A stretch of DNA of 64,000 nucleotides, from contig OZ025272.1 in assembly GCA_964019165.1 (NCBI GenBank), positions 2,318,293 to 2,382,292 of the forward strand. Reading direction: 5' to 3'. The notes under the pieces were generated by a model that worked only from the letters and a program-made list of their open reading frames with translations, had not been told where the DNA came from and did no database searches. Both the position numbers and the translations under genes were made by a program. This stretch comes from Mastigias papua (taxonomy: Eukaryota; Cnidaria; Scyphozoa; Rhizostomeae; Mastigiidae). Shown one piece after another: positions 1 through 30,390 of this stretch. Numbering within the stretch: position 1 is the stretch's first letter; every line of letters starts with the position of its first letter.

Positions 1-191
1 ATCTTCAAGCTGCACTTTCCTGAAACCTAAGATTTTCAATCATTTGTATTTGTCTTAATCCTGACAACTGGAGTATTTATTTTGATTTATGAATATATAT
101 ATATTTAAACCTTTGTTTGTTCATAAATATATACACTATATTTTCGAATAATAACAACTGAAGGATAATAATTGTTTAAATTTCGTTTTAG
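1..191. other. upstream intron of KATNB1
   Basis: AT-rich sequence before the first visible exon, ending in a TTTTAG acceptor. No coding exon for the N-terminal WD40 blades is visible here, so they must lie upstream of the window. Confidence 0.6.
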
Positions 192-17687
<17,496 letters not shown>

Positions 17688-20600
17688 CACCAAACCATGT
17701 TGTAGCTCGTATCAACTAATGTCTCTTTCAATTTGGCTTCAACGATTTGATAAACTTGCAGAAAGATGTATTTTTAATCTCAGAACAAGGCCGCAAGGGC
17801 TCACGAAACGGAGAGAACTAGTTGAGGTTTGTGGTGGAGAATTGATGTTACAAGAGGGGTTGTCTCAATTAGAAAGTTGTTGTTTTGAAACAGTTTTAAG
17901 TTAACACTACGTTGCATTGAAACAAGGGAGACAATTAAATTGAAAGTTAAGGAAAACATTAATTTTTCAAGCTGACCAGGTCTTTTTTGCAAGTTTCTTG
18001 CACTGTCCTTCACTTTCCACCAATACAAAGTCAGCGATACCCCAAGCATATTGTTATGCTGTTTCAAAGCGTCTTTTTGTCTTTTTCGTTGTAAACTCTT
18101 GGAAGTCCTTCAAAATTTCAGTGAACAGAATTACAACCTTCACCGGTAGTTCTGTTTGTACTTCTGTGAAGCAGCAGGTTTGGGACTGCATCACATGCTA
18201 TGTCACCTTGTCCTTTTCCCCCAGGTCTCCATCGCAGCTTCGTCAATGGCTTGTGGTCGTGTGTTTAGAAGTGTTGGTAAGAGACACTTCTATATTTGGC
18301 ACCCTTCTCCATAGATGGGATTTTGAAGACGATTTCTAGGTAGCGACGCTTGTGGTATTGCTGGCTAAAAGTAACGAAACCAGTAGGTAGAGCGTAGTTT
18401 TTGTAAAAACATCCGCTTATGTAAACACATTACGGTGGAGGCTTTTTGCCTTAGCCAGTAACCACCTTACATAACACTCTTAGTCTAATGGCCTTTAAAT
18501 AGGTGCCTGTAAGCACTGCCAAGTAAGCAAGAAAGGTTTCGCTGTAGTGGTTTTTGTGTAGAATGTTAATGGTGTAGAGCAAGGAGCCAGAGTTATTTGA
18601 TCATTTCATTGTGATACAGTTGTGATTATATGAGCTTTTGCGTTTCACACATCAGTGCTTTTAATCGTTTGTATGTAATTGAGACATTGCGTCATGGAAG
18701 TTGCGCGAACAACTCGTGGTGTGCCGAAGGACTTTCGAACGGAAATGTAACAAGAAATCTACCCGCAAGTTTGAGCTAGGCACTACACTTGGTGACAAGC
18801 CACGATTATTATGCCAACTTTTAATTGCAATCCAAAAAATTGCTGACAGCGTCTGGAAAGAGTGTAGAATGTAACATTCCCCACGCTCCCTACTCCGGCA
18901 CGCTCCTGTGAGCAACCCTTGGACGATACGACCTATAGTAATAAATTTTTTGAGTTTTGAGTTTTTTCCCTATCGTTTCACAGTTTTTTTCCAAAATTCA
19001 ACAAAATTCAAGAAAGGAATATCCTATGAAGAAATTGTTGCATTTTCAGACATTGCAGCAGTTTCTTGCCACATGTTGACGTATGTGGTAAACATGGTAG
19101 GAAAAACAGCTTCATGGTACTCGATAGATATAAAAGGAAAAACAGGGGGAAAACACATACGTTCTCAGAACGTAAAAGCTTGCTGAAGTTTTCAAATTGA
19201 AATGTGCATATTATAGAGCGACCCCTTTAAGGTTCAAGTGCCATTACTTTCAAGACGTAAAATGGAGAGAAGGCGTCAGAAAAGAAGTACTAGAGGGGGC
19301 AAATGCTGCCCAAGTGTCGTCAGTGAGCGAAGCAAGAACATTTTAACAGGCCACGCCTTTCAGATTCGCTGAAAATGTGACCTCATTCTATGAAAACATA
19401 GCAAAAATGCAAATAGCGAAGCTTGAAACCGAACAAAAAATTTACGTGAACTATGCAAGTGAAATCCTACGATAAAGAGATCTGAAAGTGCACAGAAATC
19501 TTCATAATTTAAGTGCAGAAGAGAAGATCAGTGAATTTGTGGGGCTCCAGCCCTCCAAGGCACACCCCCAGTGGCGCCATCTCTGATAGTTTGGAAGATA
19601 TTTCATAAGAATCGATAAAGATACGAATGCTGTTTTGATGTGCTTTGAATTCATAATTGAACTTTGTCCATGCGTAGTAAGTCTTAATGACTTCCCAACT
19701 CTCATTTCCTTGTACAAGATTTCAGTAGCATTGATTACATTGTGATGATAGATGACCATCTATTTTTTTCTCAGTTCTTTAACATTTTGCCAGTGGACTG
19801 GCATTTGATGTTTAGTGTGATACATATTCAAAATAATTATCACCTTTGTTTCCTATTCAATATATGTAAATTGCTCCGTCATAAACCATACCTCCGTATG
19901 CTTTTGAATATGCAAACATGAAAGTATCGATAAATTTCGGCAACTGGGATTTGGCTAAGTATTCTTATTATAAGTCATCTAGATATGTATTTATTGATGA
20001 TATAAAACTGAACTGTTTCTGAAATGATGAGAGTTGAGGACCGAATCTTCTTTGGATCGATTCAATATCTCTTCTCTTCGTGAAAAATTCTTTAGGAACA
20101 CTCTTTTTATAAGAACCAATAAAATTGAGGTTCAGGCTAGCTGTTTTTATTTTTTTCCAAAATTTCGAGGCTGAATTGCTCTTAATTTGTTCTTAAATTA
20201 TTGAGGTGTAGGCAATTTAGACATTAGACAGTAAACAAGAGAACATTGGGTGTTTATTAAAGAGGTATTATTTTTAATAACATTAGCAGAAGACAAAAGA
20301 TATACGTTCTTACAGGTGTATTATCCTTGCTACAAGTCTTAGTATTCTTATGGCTTTTTAAACACTGATGATTTGGGTGTTTCGAGGACTTTAAGCAAAC
20401 ATTGCAGAGCTTAAAAAGTTTTATATCAGTTTCAAATCATTTTACGATAGTGTTTCAGCCTCAGCTTGTTCTTAATTTGTTCTTAATTTGCCATAAATTT
20501 TGAGGCTCGTGTTCTTAGAAAACTTTTCTTATAAACAGAGTATAAAGTTGCCTTTTAACATCAACAAGTTTTGTGCCTTTTGTAGCAGCCCCAATTAAAT

Positions 20601-21216
20601 GGCTCGCTATTTAGACAGAAAACAAACTACCAAACTCAGTTAATTTACATTAAATAAATAGATGGGTACGGGTTTGCTTTAAAGCCATAGTATTGAATTG
20701 AAATTCAATTGAATGCATTTCATAAGATGAAGAAAGTTACTACAGCTTGGATTTGCCCTTGAAAATCTAATTCAAACTTTCCTATTTATACGAATAATAG
20801 TGACAACTTTAGTTGAGTGACAATTCACGGATGTATCTATTAAGTTGCATTAGCGACTTAAAAAATTGTGACCTTTCCATCTAGGTTAAAGGATCGTTCC
20901 AATTCCGGCTAGGGAGGAAAGGGGGAGGATCAAACAAATCTGTACAGTAAGTGCTAAATGAAATAGAAAGATGTATGAGGAAGCAGTGCAAAGAGCATTA
21001 TGAATGAGGAGATGTAAGATTTATCTGTGCGTAGATAACAAATAAGAAAGAAATGACATTGTTGTTAAATTGTTGCTAAAATTGTTATTTGAAATTGAAT
21101 TGAATTGAAATTATCTGAGCACCCCCTCAAGAAGTAGAGGGTTCACCCCCTAAATAATGAGCTTTGTTGGTATAGAACAGAGGCTAACCTGACTACGAGG
21201 TAAAGAGAACGATAAG
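17688..21216. other. intergenic: KATNB1 3' region to DTNBP1
   Basis: Starts with the KATNB1 3' UTR; an AATAAA at 18940 is a possible but unproven poly(A) signal. Open frames at 17801-18339 and 18661-18915 lack splice support and family resemblance. Two segments (about 20188 and 20474) share TTCTTAAT/TTGTTCTTAA subrepeats also found near 45626 and 45812. I see no gene here. Confidence 0.5.
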
Positions 21217-24200
21217 ATGGCTAGTATGCAGCAAGACTCAAATAACAAACAAACTGAAAATAAAGGCGTTTTTCAAAATTTGCGACTGACAGGAAAGCTA
21301 AGATCCGTCAAAACAGACCTAAGTCATGGGTATAACGTGTATTTCTTATCCTTTGTGATTTTGTAGGCAAGCATACAGTATTTTTCCAACTAGATATTTG
21401 CCACTTGTCAGCACAGGACTGCAAAATGCAGAACCTCTTATAGAAGTTCCTCAACGTAAGATAGCATATCTTCAGCAAATGGAAGACTACAATTTTAATA
21501 TGTTACGAACTATAGGAATTTCTTTGTGATCTTGGAAGATGAAGGACTGATACTGTATCAACTATGTACCATACACCTTTATGTGGTGATAGGCTACAAA
21601 ATCTCACGCATCATGTGAAAGATATTGCAAAAGGTAGCGCTACCTTTTGCAATATCTTTCACATGATGCGTGAGATTTTGTAGATTTGACTTGTCCCGCA
21701 TTTACACAGGTGGAAATCATTGGCAACAAAGGCGAAGAAAGAAGTTAATACACTGAACAAGAAGGCTAGGTAAGATAACTACTTTTTTTGGGATGGCAGG
21801 AACATGAGTGGATGTGAATATTGACCTAGCAATTAGGCCCGTGTATTGGAAACTTTTTCATGTATATTTGAGATTTGCAGATATTATCTTCTGTTCAAGC
21901 AACTTAGAAATAGGTTAGCACTTTTCACAAATCATGGCTATTCAATTAGGCACTTATTTCAATCACATTTCAAGATCAGGAGTTCACTTATGCTGGACCG
22001 CCTGTTTGCAGTGGTCAGTATATTCATATCATCAACACAAACTATAATTCTAGAACAATGTTTACATCTTGCTCTTCAACTTCACAAGGCTTTGCTGGGC
22101 TACTTGGAGATATCGTCTAGGCCAGCCATAAATATTATTAAAATAACTGCAAAAGACAGCAACTGTCTTTTTGTTGCATCTCTGTCACATGTACTTGAAG
22201 TAAAGAGCTGAGTTGTTAATGTTGTAGTTTTGTGCTTTCTTAATGTTGTTGTTTATATGTTATTGTTGTTGTCATATCTATATTGTGTTAAGGTCAACCT
22301 CATTTTGATGTACAGGTAAAAATTGGAACATCTTCCTGTTTGTCAAGATTGAGGATGTGATTTTTTTTTAAGATTAATATATTAATATATTAATATATTA
22401 ATATATATAACAATTAGAATTCAGAAAATCATGTAGAGAGTTTGATTTAATGGTCATCATCACCTTGAGAGGTGCATCCTTTTATGTTGCAAATAGAGTT
22501 TCCCTATTAAAAAATACAGCTGTTTCATTTCAAAAACAAGGCATGCTCTTTACGGATGCAACACATTAGAAGCTAATATCAAAGACAATAATGTTTAAAG
22601 TTCTCACACCACAGCATAGCAATTCTGCACCATTTTTCACTTTCTTTTATATGTGATATATTATATTTAACTATATAAGTAGATTTTGCTTGGAAACACA
22701 GATGAGCTTTCTTATCTCTGTGGATCTTTCACAAATGCTGCATGGTGAACTTAAGGCAAGACTAATTTGTCTACAATAATCATTGTTTTCCACCCTCCCC
22801 TAAAATATGCCTGTCTGAAATACCTGTGTTCCTTTATTAGAATCATTTTATTGAATCATTTTATTGAATCATTTTATTCATAGGAAGGTACTTTCAACAT
22901 ATGAAGAAGGAAGCAATGTGAGGTTAGTTTATTGATTTTGATTACCTTTCATAAGTCAATTAGCATTTATATGAAATTAAGAGTCCATATTTGCCACAAG
23001 GTGGATACTTATATATTGTCTGGTTATAGAAAATCAAAATTTTTGTTTTGTAGGTATGACCAGGTGTATGACTGCAATTTTGACACAGGATTCCTGGTGT
23101 GGGCAAGGTACAAATATTTATACTTAACTTGTGTTTTTTTGAAATGTTGCCAATTCAGTGTAAATTTTATAATGTTGACAAAGTCATTTTGTTTATTTTC
23201 TATGTTGTAAAGCTGGAATGGTAAGATTTTCATCAACAGATTTGTTGGCATCAAATCATTAGCCAATTATATGTTTCCTTTTTAATCACTGGGCTATATG
23301 ATACCATTTTGAAGCAGAATCACTGTTGTCAAAAAGAGTTTTTGTCTCAATGCTGAATAATTCTGTGTCTCTTTACAAATGCAAGTGACACACTCTTTAG
23401 GAGAACTAAACTTTGGTAAATAGGAAAGATGGCTGCCTTATCCCCTGGGCTGTTGCAGAGATGATACTTTTAGGAGGATGTGTAGCATGATGAATACATA
23501 TTTTGGATGCCTGTGAAAGTTCCAATATGTGCTGACAAGCCATATTATTTAGCAAAAAATCATGGGACTTTTTTGATGACAAAAGGAAAAGTGTTTTTCA
23601 GGGGGCTGTGGTCCCCCTGATGCCCCCAGTTCTGCCTGCCCCCTGTTGTGATTTGCCTGTTTATCTCATTCATGCTAATCTGAAAGTGATATATCTTACT
23701 CTGCATCTTGTTTTAGTCTAATTATAATCTAATATGTACTTGGGACTTTAAGTTATGAAATTGGCCCCCTTGTGGTGGTTTGCTTATTTTTCTTCTTTTG
23801 GATGGGGGTTGATTTGAGGAGGCTTATTCAAGGATAGGGCTAATACAAGGGAAGATTACAAAATGTTCTACAACATGCCAAATGATATAAGTTATTTTCA
23901 ATGCTCCTTTTGTTCATAATATAGAGGGAGTTGTCTAGATATACACATCAGTCTGTGAAAATGTCTTCATCATCTTCTGTGATGTTGTTTTTTATTCCAG
24001 GGGGAGGGGGCTTTATTGAAGGGGGCAATTCAATGACCTGTTGCTCTTGAGTAGTTACAAGAAAATAAGACAGAAGAAGCTGATTTGTCAATAATGACCT
24101 TTTTAATATTCTGTAATCTGTAAGGAGTCATAATAGTCTTGTCATAATTTCTGTCTTGCAGCTTTCATTGAGCTTTCTCTGATAGTTAGAAATAATTGTT

Positions 24201-27200
24201 GTCCATGATCTAATGGTAGGTGAGAGTTTTGTCACCTTATTTGGAAACTGATTTAGAAGCAATGTTTCTCACACATCTAGTGAGACATCATGTGGTTTAT
24301 TTTGTTTGATTTGCTTTTATTAATTCTATAATGACTTGCTTTTGTCCTAAAGGTTTCAAAAGTCATGGATAGAAATTCGAAATAGTACTGTGAAAAATGT
24401 CACTCTTGGTGAGGTATGTTACCTGACTTTTTTCATTTAGTGCAGAGTTTGTAATGAATGCTGATGTAAATAATTCTCTTGAGTGATGTTTTTCATTATT
24501 CTAACAGCAGAATCAAGCTAAGTGAGAAAATGTGCAGATTTCTTTATTTATTGGGAACTGTCTTAACTGAAATACTGTTGTGCTAAGACAGAAGTATTTT
24601 ATGTTCTGATTTAGTTTGTCAATGCATTAAATTCCAACTAAATTTGTACCTAAATATAAACAATATTTATCTTTTTTTATTCAATATAAACATTTACAAA
24701 CAGAAACTACTGTACCACAATACATCCAATCTACTAGACTACATTACAAGGAGGAGATCACAGAGTGCAAGATGCCGTGACACCTCTGCAGCCATTAACA
24801 TAACAAAATTAAAAACACAGCTGTATAGAATACATATTAACATGAAATATGTAAAATACATTTGAATAACGTATCTTACCATCAATTTGCATGGATTCAT
24901 TCTCAAGGCAGCTATGATCACTTGCATGCAGTTACTTTATCTCATCTCATCAAGGGTTTACACAAAGTTTCGTTCTAAATATTTCTTAAGTGAAGATAAA
25001 TGAATTACTTTAATTTCTTATTTTTGATTAAATGTAGTTTGCTTGCCACAAGCTCTCCGCCTAATTTTCAGCGCAGGATTTTGAATTTGATAACGGTTTT
25101 GGCCCATATGGGTTCAGATACCTCTTCTTTGTACATTTTCAGTCCTACTAAAAATTCCCCTAAAAATAACGTTTTCCAGCCATCTAAGGACACTGTTTCT
25201 TCAAAACTTTACCCTCGAGTCCAAGCTTAGTGAGTCATCGCGGAGAATCTGGGCATGATTAAATTTCGCACGCCTTTAAATTTTAATAGGTTGGCAACTA
25301 TGTTTGGAAATTGGCTGGTCTGACTTGTCCAAGAAGACCTCTGTTTCAACCGCCTGCTAGTATACTAGCACTCTGGCCTAATTATTCATATAATATTTAA
25401 TCAATATCCATGATTAGTTTTCGATTGCGGTCGAGTTTTTTCCTAGTTTTGAGGTTATGCCAAGATTGTTGTCATAAACATGAACGATCGATAGTTTTAA
25501 TATTGAATCATAAAATGTGCGATAAGATAAGGCATCGTGAAAACTGAATTAAGGCAGTTAAAATTATTTTTTCTTCTATTAGTATGATAGATTCAAAACA
25601 TGGCTAAGGCAATGTACTATTCATACAAAAGTATTTGCTCATATTACTGCCCTGTTGCTTTGTTAACTTTACCAGGTGTGCTCTCTCTTCGTTTGGGTAT
25701 CTAACTATTGAGAGAGTTCCCTCCTCTAGATAATTCCCACAATCCAGTTTAGTTTGTTTCTATGTTCTTGTATAGTTTAAGGATGAAAGCAATGACGATT
25801 AGCATTGCAGAATAACTCAAAGAAAAAAACACCAGATTCACGGATTTTAGATTTCCATCTACACATCCATTATTATTAAATTGCTGACAAAACCGTCATG
25901 GTATTGCCTGATAGAACGTTTCGGGACGAATTTGTCCCACCTTCAGCTAATTTTAAAAGGAAAACTTAAGACTTTATACCTAAGCGTGAAAACAATATGA
26001 ATATCGAATTAAATAAAGGTACAACAACAAAGGGCAATTAAGCATCTTTCTGATCTATCCTGCAATGCTACTCGTCGTTGCTTTCATCCCTAAATTCACA
26101 ATAAAGCTTCGCTTTCCGAGTGATATCTCAAATTATATTAATAGTATTAACTATATTATTATATTATATTAATAATAGTATAGTATTTGAATTTCCTATA
26201 TTAATCTGTATTGTTTTTATTTATTCTTACTAACTTATTTGTAGTGAATTTAAAATGAAACGAACTATACTGAACTGCTAGCCCTTATTTCCTTCAATTT
26301 TAAAGTCTTGCAAATACCCATAGGACGTTAAGACGAATGATGATTTTTGTTAACGTTTAGTTGGGCTGGGTGTTATTGTTATTTCGTGCACTTGAATGAT
26401 TTATAGGTCTTCCTATTTGTTCATGTTTTGTTGCTGTTGCACTGGTTATTGCTGTTGCTGTATTTTTGTTTTTGGTTAACAACTGAGAGTGGTTGTTGTT
26501 GATAAAATCTTGCATCCGCTGATATTTGTCAAAGAGTTCTCAATTCCAAAATCCGTACTACTGACTGATGTAGTTTATGCATATTGCTGATTGACAACAC
26601 TTGAATTGAATTGAATTACTTGACTTGTTAGGATGTCGATGCTACTATTCAAGCAATGAGCAAAAATTGGAAAAAGTGGGAATCGGCTGCTGCGCAGTTA
26701 CATGATAACTTGGTAGCAATGCCTGACATTGTTGCGCATGTTGAAATTGCGCAAAGGCAAATAGGTAGGTATAATTTCAAGCTATGGCACGCCTATTTAG
26801 ACGGTTTGAGTTTTCAATATCATGAAGGTGAAGAGCACAAAAGAATCACTGTCTCCTAGACATTAGGGTTTGTGTTGATGTAAAAGTGCTGACCACTGCA
26901 AATGTATGGCCTAGCCTAAGCTCTTGATTTTGAAATATTGCACGAGTGAACACCTGCTTGAATACCCCTGAGCTATAGTCTTAATGACTAGCAGAAAGCA
27001 GGCTGATATTTTTTCAGTATGTGCAAGGACTATTATATACAATTCGTCGCTGCTTTTACACTTTTGCTCTTCCATAGGCTCATTCATCTTCCTTCCAGAG
27101 GAAATCCTTTTCCTCACCGTATGTTTTCTTCTATCTTCTATTTTATTTCCTTTTCTTACGCCTTCTTTGTTTTTCGTCTTTCTTCTTTCGACCCGGTTTT

Positions 27201-30200
27201 CTATCCTTCTGTTTCTTTGTCCTTTCTGCTTTTCCTTTCACTTTTTCCTTCTTTCGTTTCTCTGTTCCTCTTTCCCCTTTCTCCCATTCTGTTTCTTTCT
27301 CCCATCTTGTTTTCGTAGCATCTACTCTTTGTGTTTTTGCTTTGCTCTTCACTCTTTGCTCTCAATCGTAATTTTTATATTCCTCTTTGCTTTGTTCCTC
27401 AATTATTTCTTGTTTACGTACCTTTTCTCACTTTGGTAAGCAGGAGTCTAACTGTTCATGAAATCAATTTCCTGGTAGTTTTGTATACTCTCTAACTTCG
27501 TGAAATTTCTTTTTCCTAGCGTTTTCCATTTATCTTTCTTGGTGTGACTTATGTTCGCATCGAATCTCTAACATATTGCCCTGTGTACTCCCTTCCAGAG
27601 AGCATTGGCGAGAAAATAGTTAACGTTGAGAAACTGCTACTTGAATACGAGGATGCATGTGAACGAGTCGAATTAGAACGTAGGAAATATGGCGAAAAAC
27701 TGGAATTAAGTACATTGGTAGAGAAGAGACAGTAAGTAGAATTGTTACCTTTCTAACGATTATCAGTTGTCGAGCCCGCTGAATATTTTCCATGGGTAAC
27801 TTGGAAAATGTCTTTAAGCCCAATGGGCACGGACATTGACAGGCCCCAGCTGCTTCTGTTTTAATCTCAGTATATAATCCTTACTTGTTGTCATAGATTT
27901 GGTATATTCGTATATCTGTTGGAAGAATTGTATGTTATCATGTGTTACTATAAGTCTAACTCAAGCCGGTAATACGTCCTAGTTCAGGTTAATCTATACA
28001 TGTAAGAGTTAGAACACTTAGTTGTTAATGGTTGTGATTGTAGCGCCGGTAATTAAATAAAAAAGAAAGCAAATAAATAAAACAAATAAAACAGTTATCC
28101 ATGTTGAGGAAAAAACCAGTTTCATTTGAAACGTTTCTCTTTAATGTTGAATTAGCTATGGAAAGGGGGCCTCGTTGCATAAGAATAAAAGGATATCTCC
28201 ATTTTAAGCAATATGTCTTTTTTAGAAGATCATTGTGAGTTGGTTTCCATACTTTGTTTTGTAATTACTGACTGGTTTTAAAATGATCTAGTATTTATGA
28301 CTTTCCTATCTGAAATTTTCAGGAAAGCGTTTCAAGATCTTAAAGGTTTGCAAGTTTAGTACTTTATTTATGTATTATTGCTCAGAAATTCACTGTGTCT
28401 TTCCAGGAACGAGTCTGTTTGCATCACACCATACACTGGAGTTATCATTATGTAACAAGCAGCCAGGCCTGCTACGCGGGAGATGTGTAGTGCATCACTC
28501 CCCCCCCCCCCCCGGAAAGCACTTCATCGGCAAAACTTGCTTTTTATCCGCAAATCCTATGCTTTTAGGCTAATAGGTGCGACTCGTCGGTACGTACGAG
28601 TATTGCAACTTTAGCAGATATCCTAAATAGATATGTAACATGCCGTTGGCAATATCAGAGGCGTATTAGACACTATCGGTTGTGCTATTAGAAACCACAG
28701 CTAGTCCTTGAGTACCACAACTCTGTCTTCGGCAAATTTTTATTTCACACCCCCTCCCCCAGAAGAATCAATTTCAAGATAGCCCTGTAAGCAGCGTTTG
28801 AAGAGATTATGTGACTGTAAGTGTTGCTTAAGTGGTTGTAGCATCAAATGCATTACTGAATGAACATAGGAGAAAGGCGCACGATCTGTAGGTCTGTGAT
28901 TCCATGCGAATCTCTTTTTTATATCTCGTAAAATTTAACAGGCAACAAACAACAATTTAATGGCCTATGTGCCAGTATCAGTGTGAAAGGATTTGTTCGT
29001 CAGCGCATTCCCACTTTGACCGACGCTCGCAATTTTAGAAGGATAATGACTATTCCAAAGAACTATACGTGAAGCAATTTAAGTATGTACAGGCACGGTG
29101 GATGCAGGGTGGGCTTGGGGGGGGGGTTGCCCCGATGATTTAGGGAACAAACATACATATGTATGTGTATGCAGATCTCTCAGAGGCTCAAGGAAATTTT
29201 CCCTCTTCTAGAAAGTACGTACGCTTTGAGGGTAGTTAAGTGGATAACGTGAAAAGCATGCTCATACGCATAGAGTGAGTGGGTTGGTAAAGTTCAAGTG
29301 TACGTACGATGATGTGCTTATCTAGTAGGCCTACCTGTCGTGTGAGCTGAGTGAAAATTCGGACAGCTTGGCACAAAATGAAAGCCTTACATCACGGGCC
29401 TCAGAAGTGAGAAATTAATGCATTTTGTGATCATTTTGTGAAAAGCTGTTGCTACAGATGGGTAGCATTTTTTCACGAACTGTCAAAGAAAACCTAGTTC
29501 AGAGGGATGGGTTGATTAGGACAGAAGCGTACTTGCACGTATAGGGTGGGTGGATTGGTAGGAAATGTAATGATTTTTTTGGCGTACGTACTTTCTAAAT
29601 ACTTTCCAACTTGTGTTATTCACTATATTTGTGCTGCCATATGATTCTCATCACCTTTAACTCATATTGACTTTTCAGAATGGGAACGTGTCTGTAATGA
29701 CTTTTCCCAATTTATATGACTTCAGTGTAAAGTGAATTTGCTATGTGCTGTTTTATTAGCAAAGTATGAAATGACAGAAGAGGAATCTAACGAAGCGTCG
29801 AGAGTGTTAGAAAGACAGGAGTCAATTGAGAAGCAACAGGTTTATGAGGACGCATTCATGGAGCAAATGGAAAAGTACTTACAATATGGCGAACTTGATA
29901 GTGAGTTATTAATGTATTATGCACTTGGATATCACAGTACTATTATGAAGATGACAAATGTTATGACATTATTTGTTATTGATCTGGTTAATATCAAATC
30001 GATTTATCTAATTCAATATCAAATCAGAAGTCACTGTGTTTACTGTTCTTATATTTGTACTATGATCTGTAATTAAGTTGCGTTATTCTACCAAGCACTT
30101 AGATATGTAAATATATAAATGTATAAATATATATGTTTATATACTCAAGAGCTCCAAACTATAAAATATTTAGAAATTATAAGAGACTCAATGAAAACAC

Positions 30201-30330
30201 TTTTGTAGACGTTTCGGCGTAAGCTTTCATCAGTAATGCTGATGAATTACTGATGAAAGCTTACGCCTAAGCGTCTTCTCTTGGGTTAAGTTTTCTCTTG
30301 ATTTCTAAATATGTATATACACCAAACACA

Positions 30331-30390
<60 letters not shown>

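Noticed and set aside
17801..18339. overlapping frames downstream of katanin
   Set aside because: Likely 3' UTR or decayed repeat; neither strand gives a family resemblance I can defend.
18661..18915. 84-codon minus-strand frame
   Set aside because: No start context, motif or neighbour exon; looks like chance.
21367..21455. possible exon between dysbindin exons 1 and 2 (acceptor TTGTAG, donor CAAC|GTAAG)
   Set aside because: Its only open frame ends in phase 1 and cannot join exon 2, while exon 1 (ending GG) joins exon 2 directly and matches the dysbindin N-terminus.
24644..24865. 73-codon frame with RRRSQSARCR
   Set aside because: It lies in a dysbindin intron without usable splice borders.
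30216..30267. hammerhead ribozyme at the 22-bp hairpin
   Set aside because: CTGATGA and GAAACGTC words are present on the minus strand, but the ten bases between them cannot form stem II.
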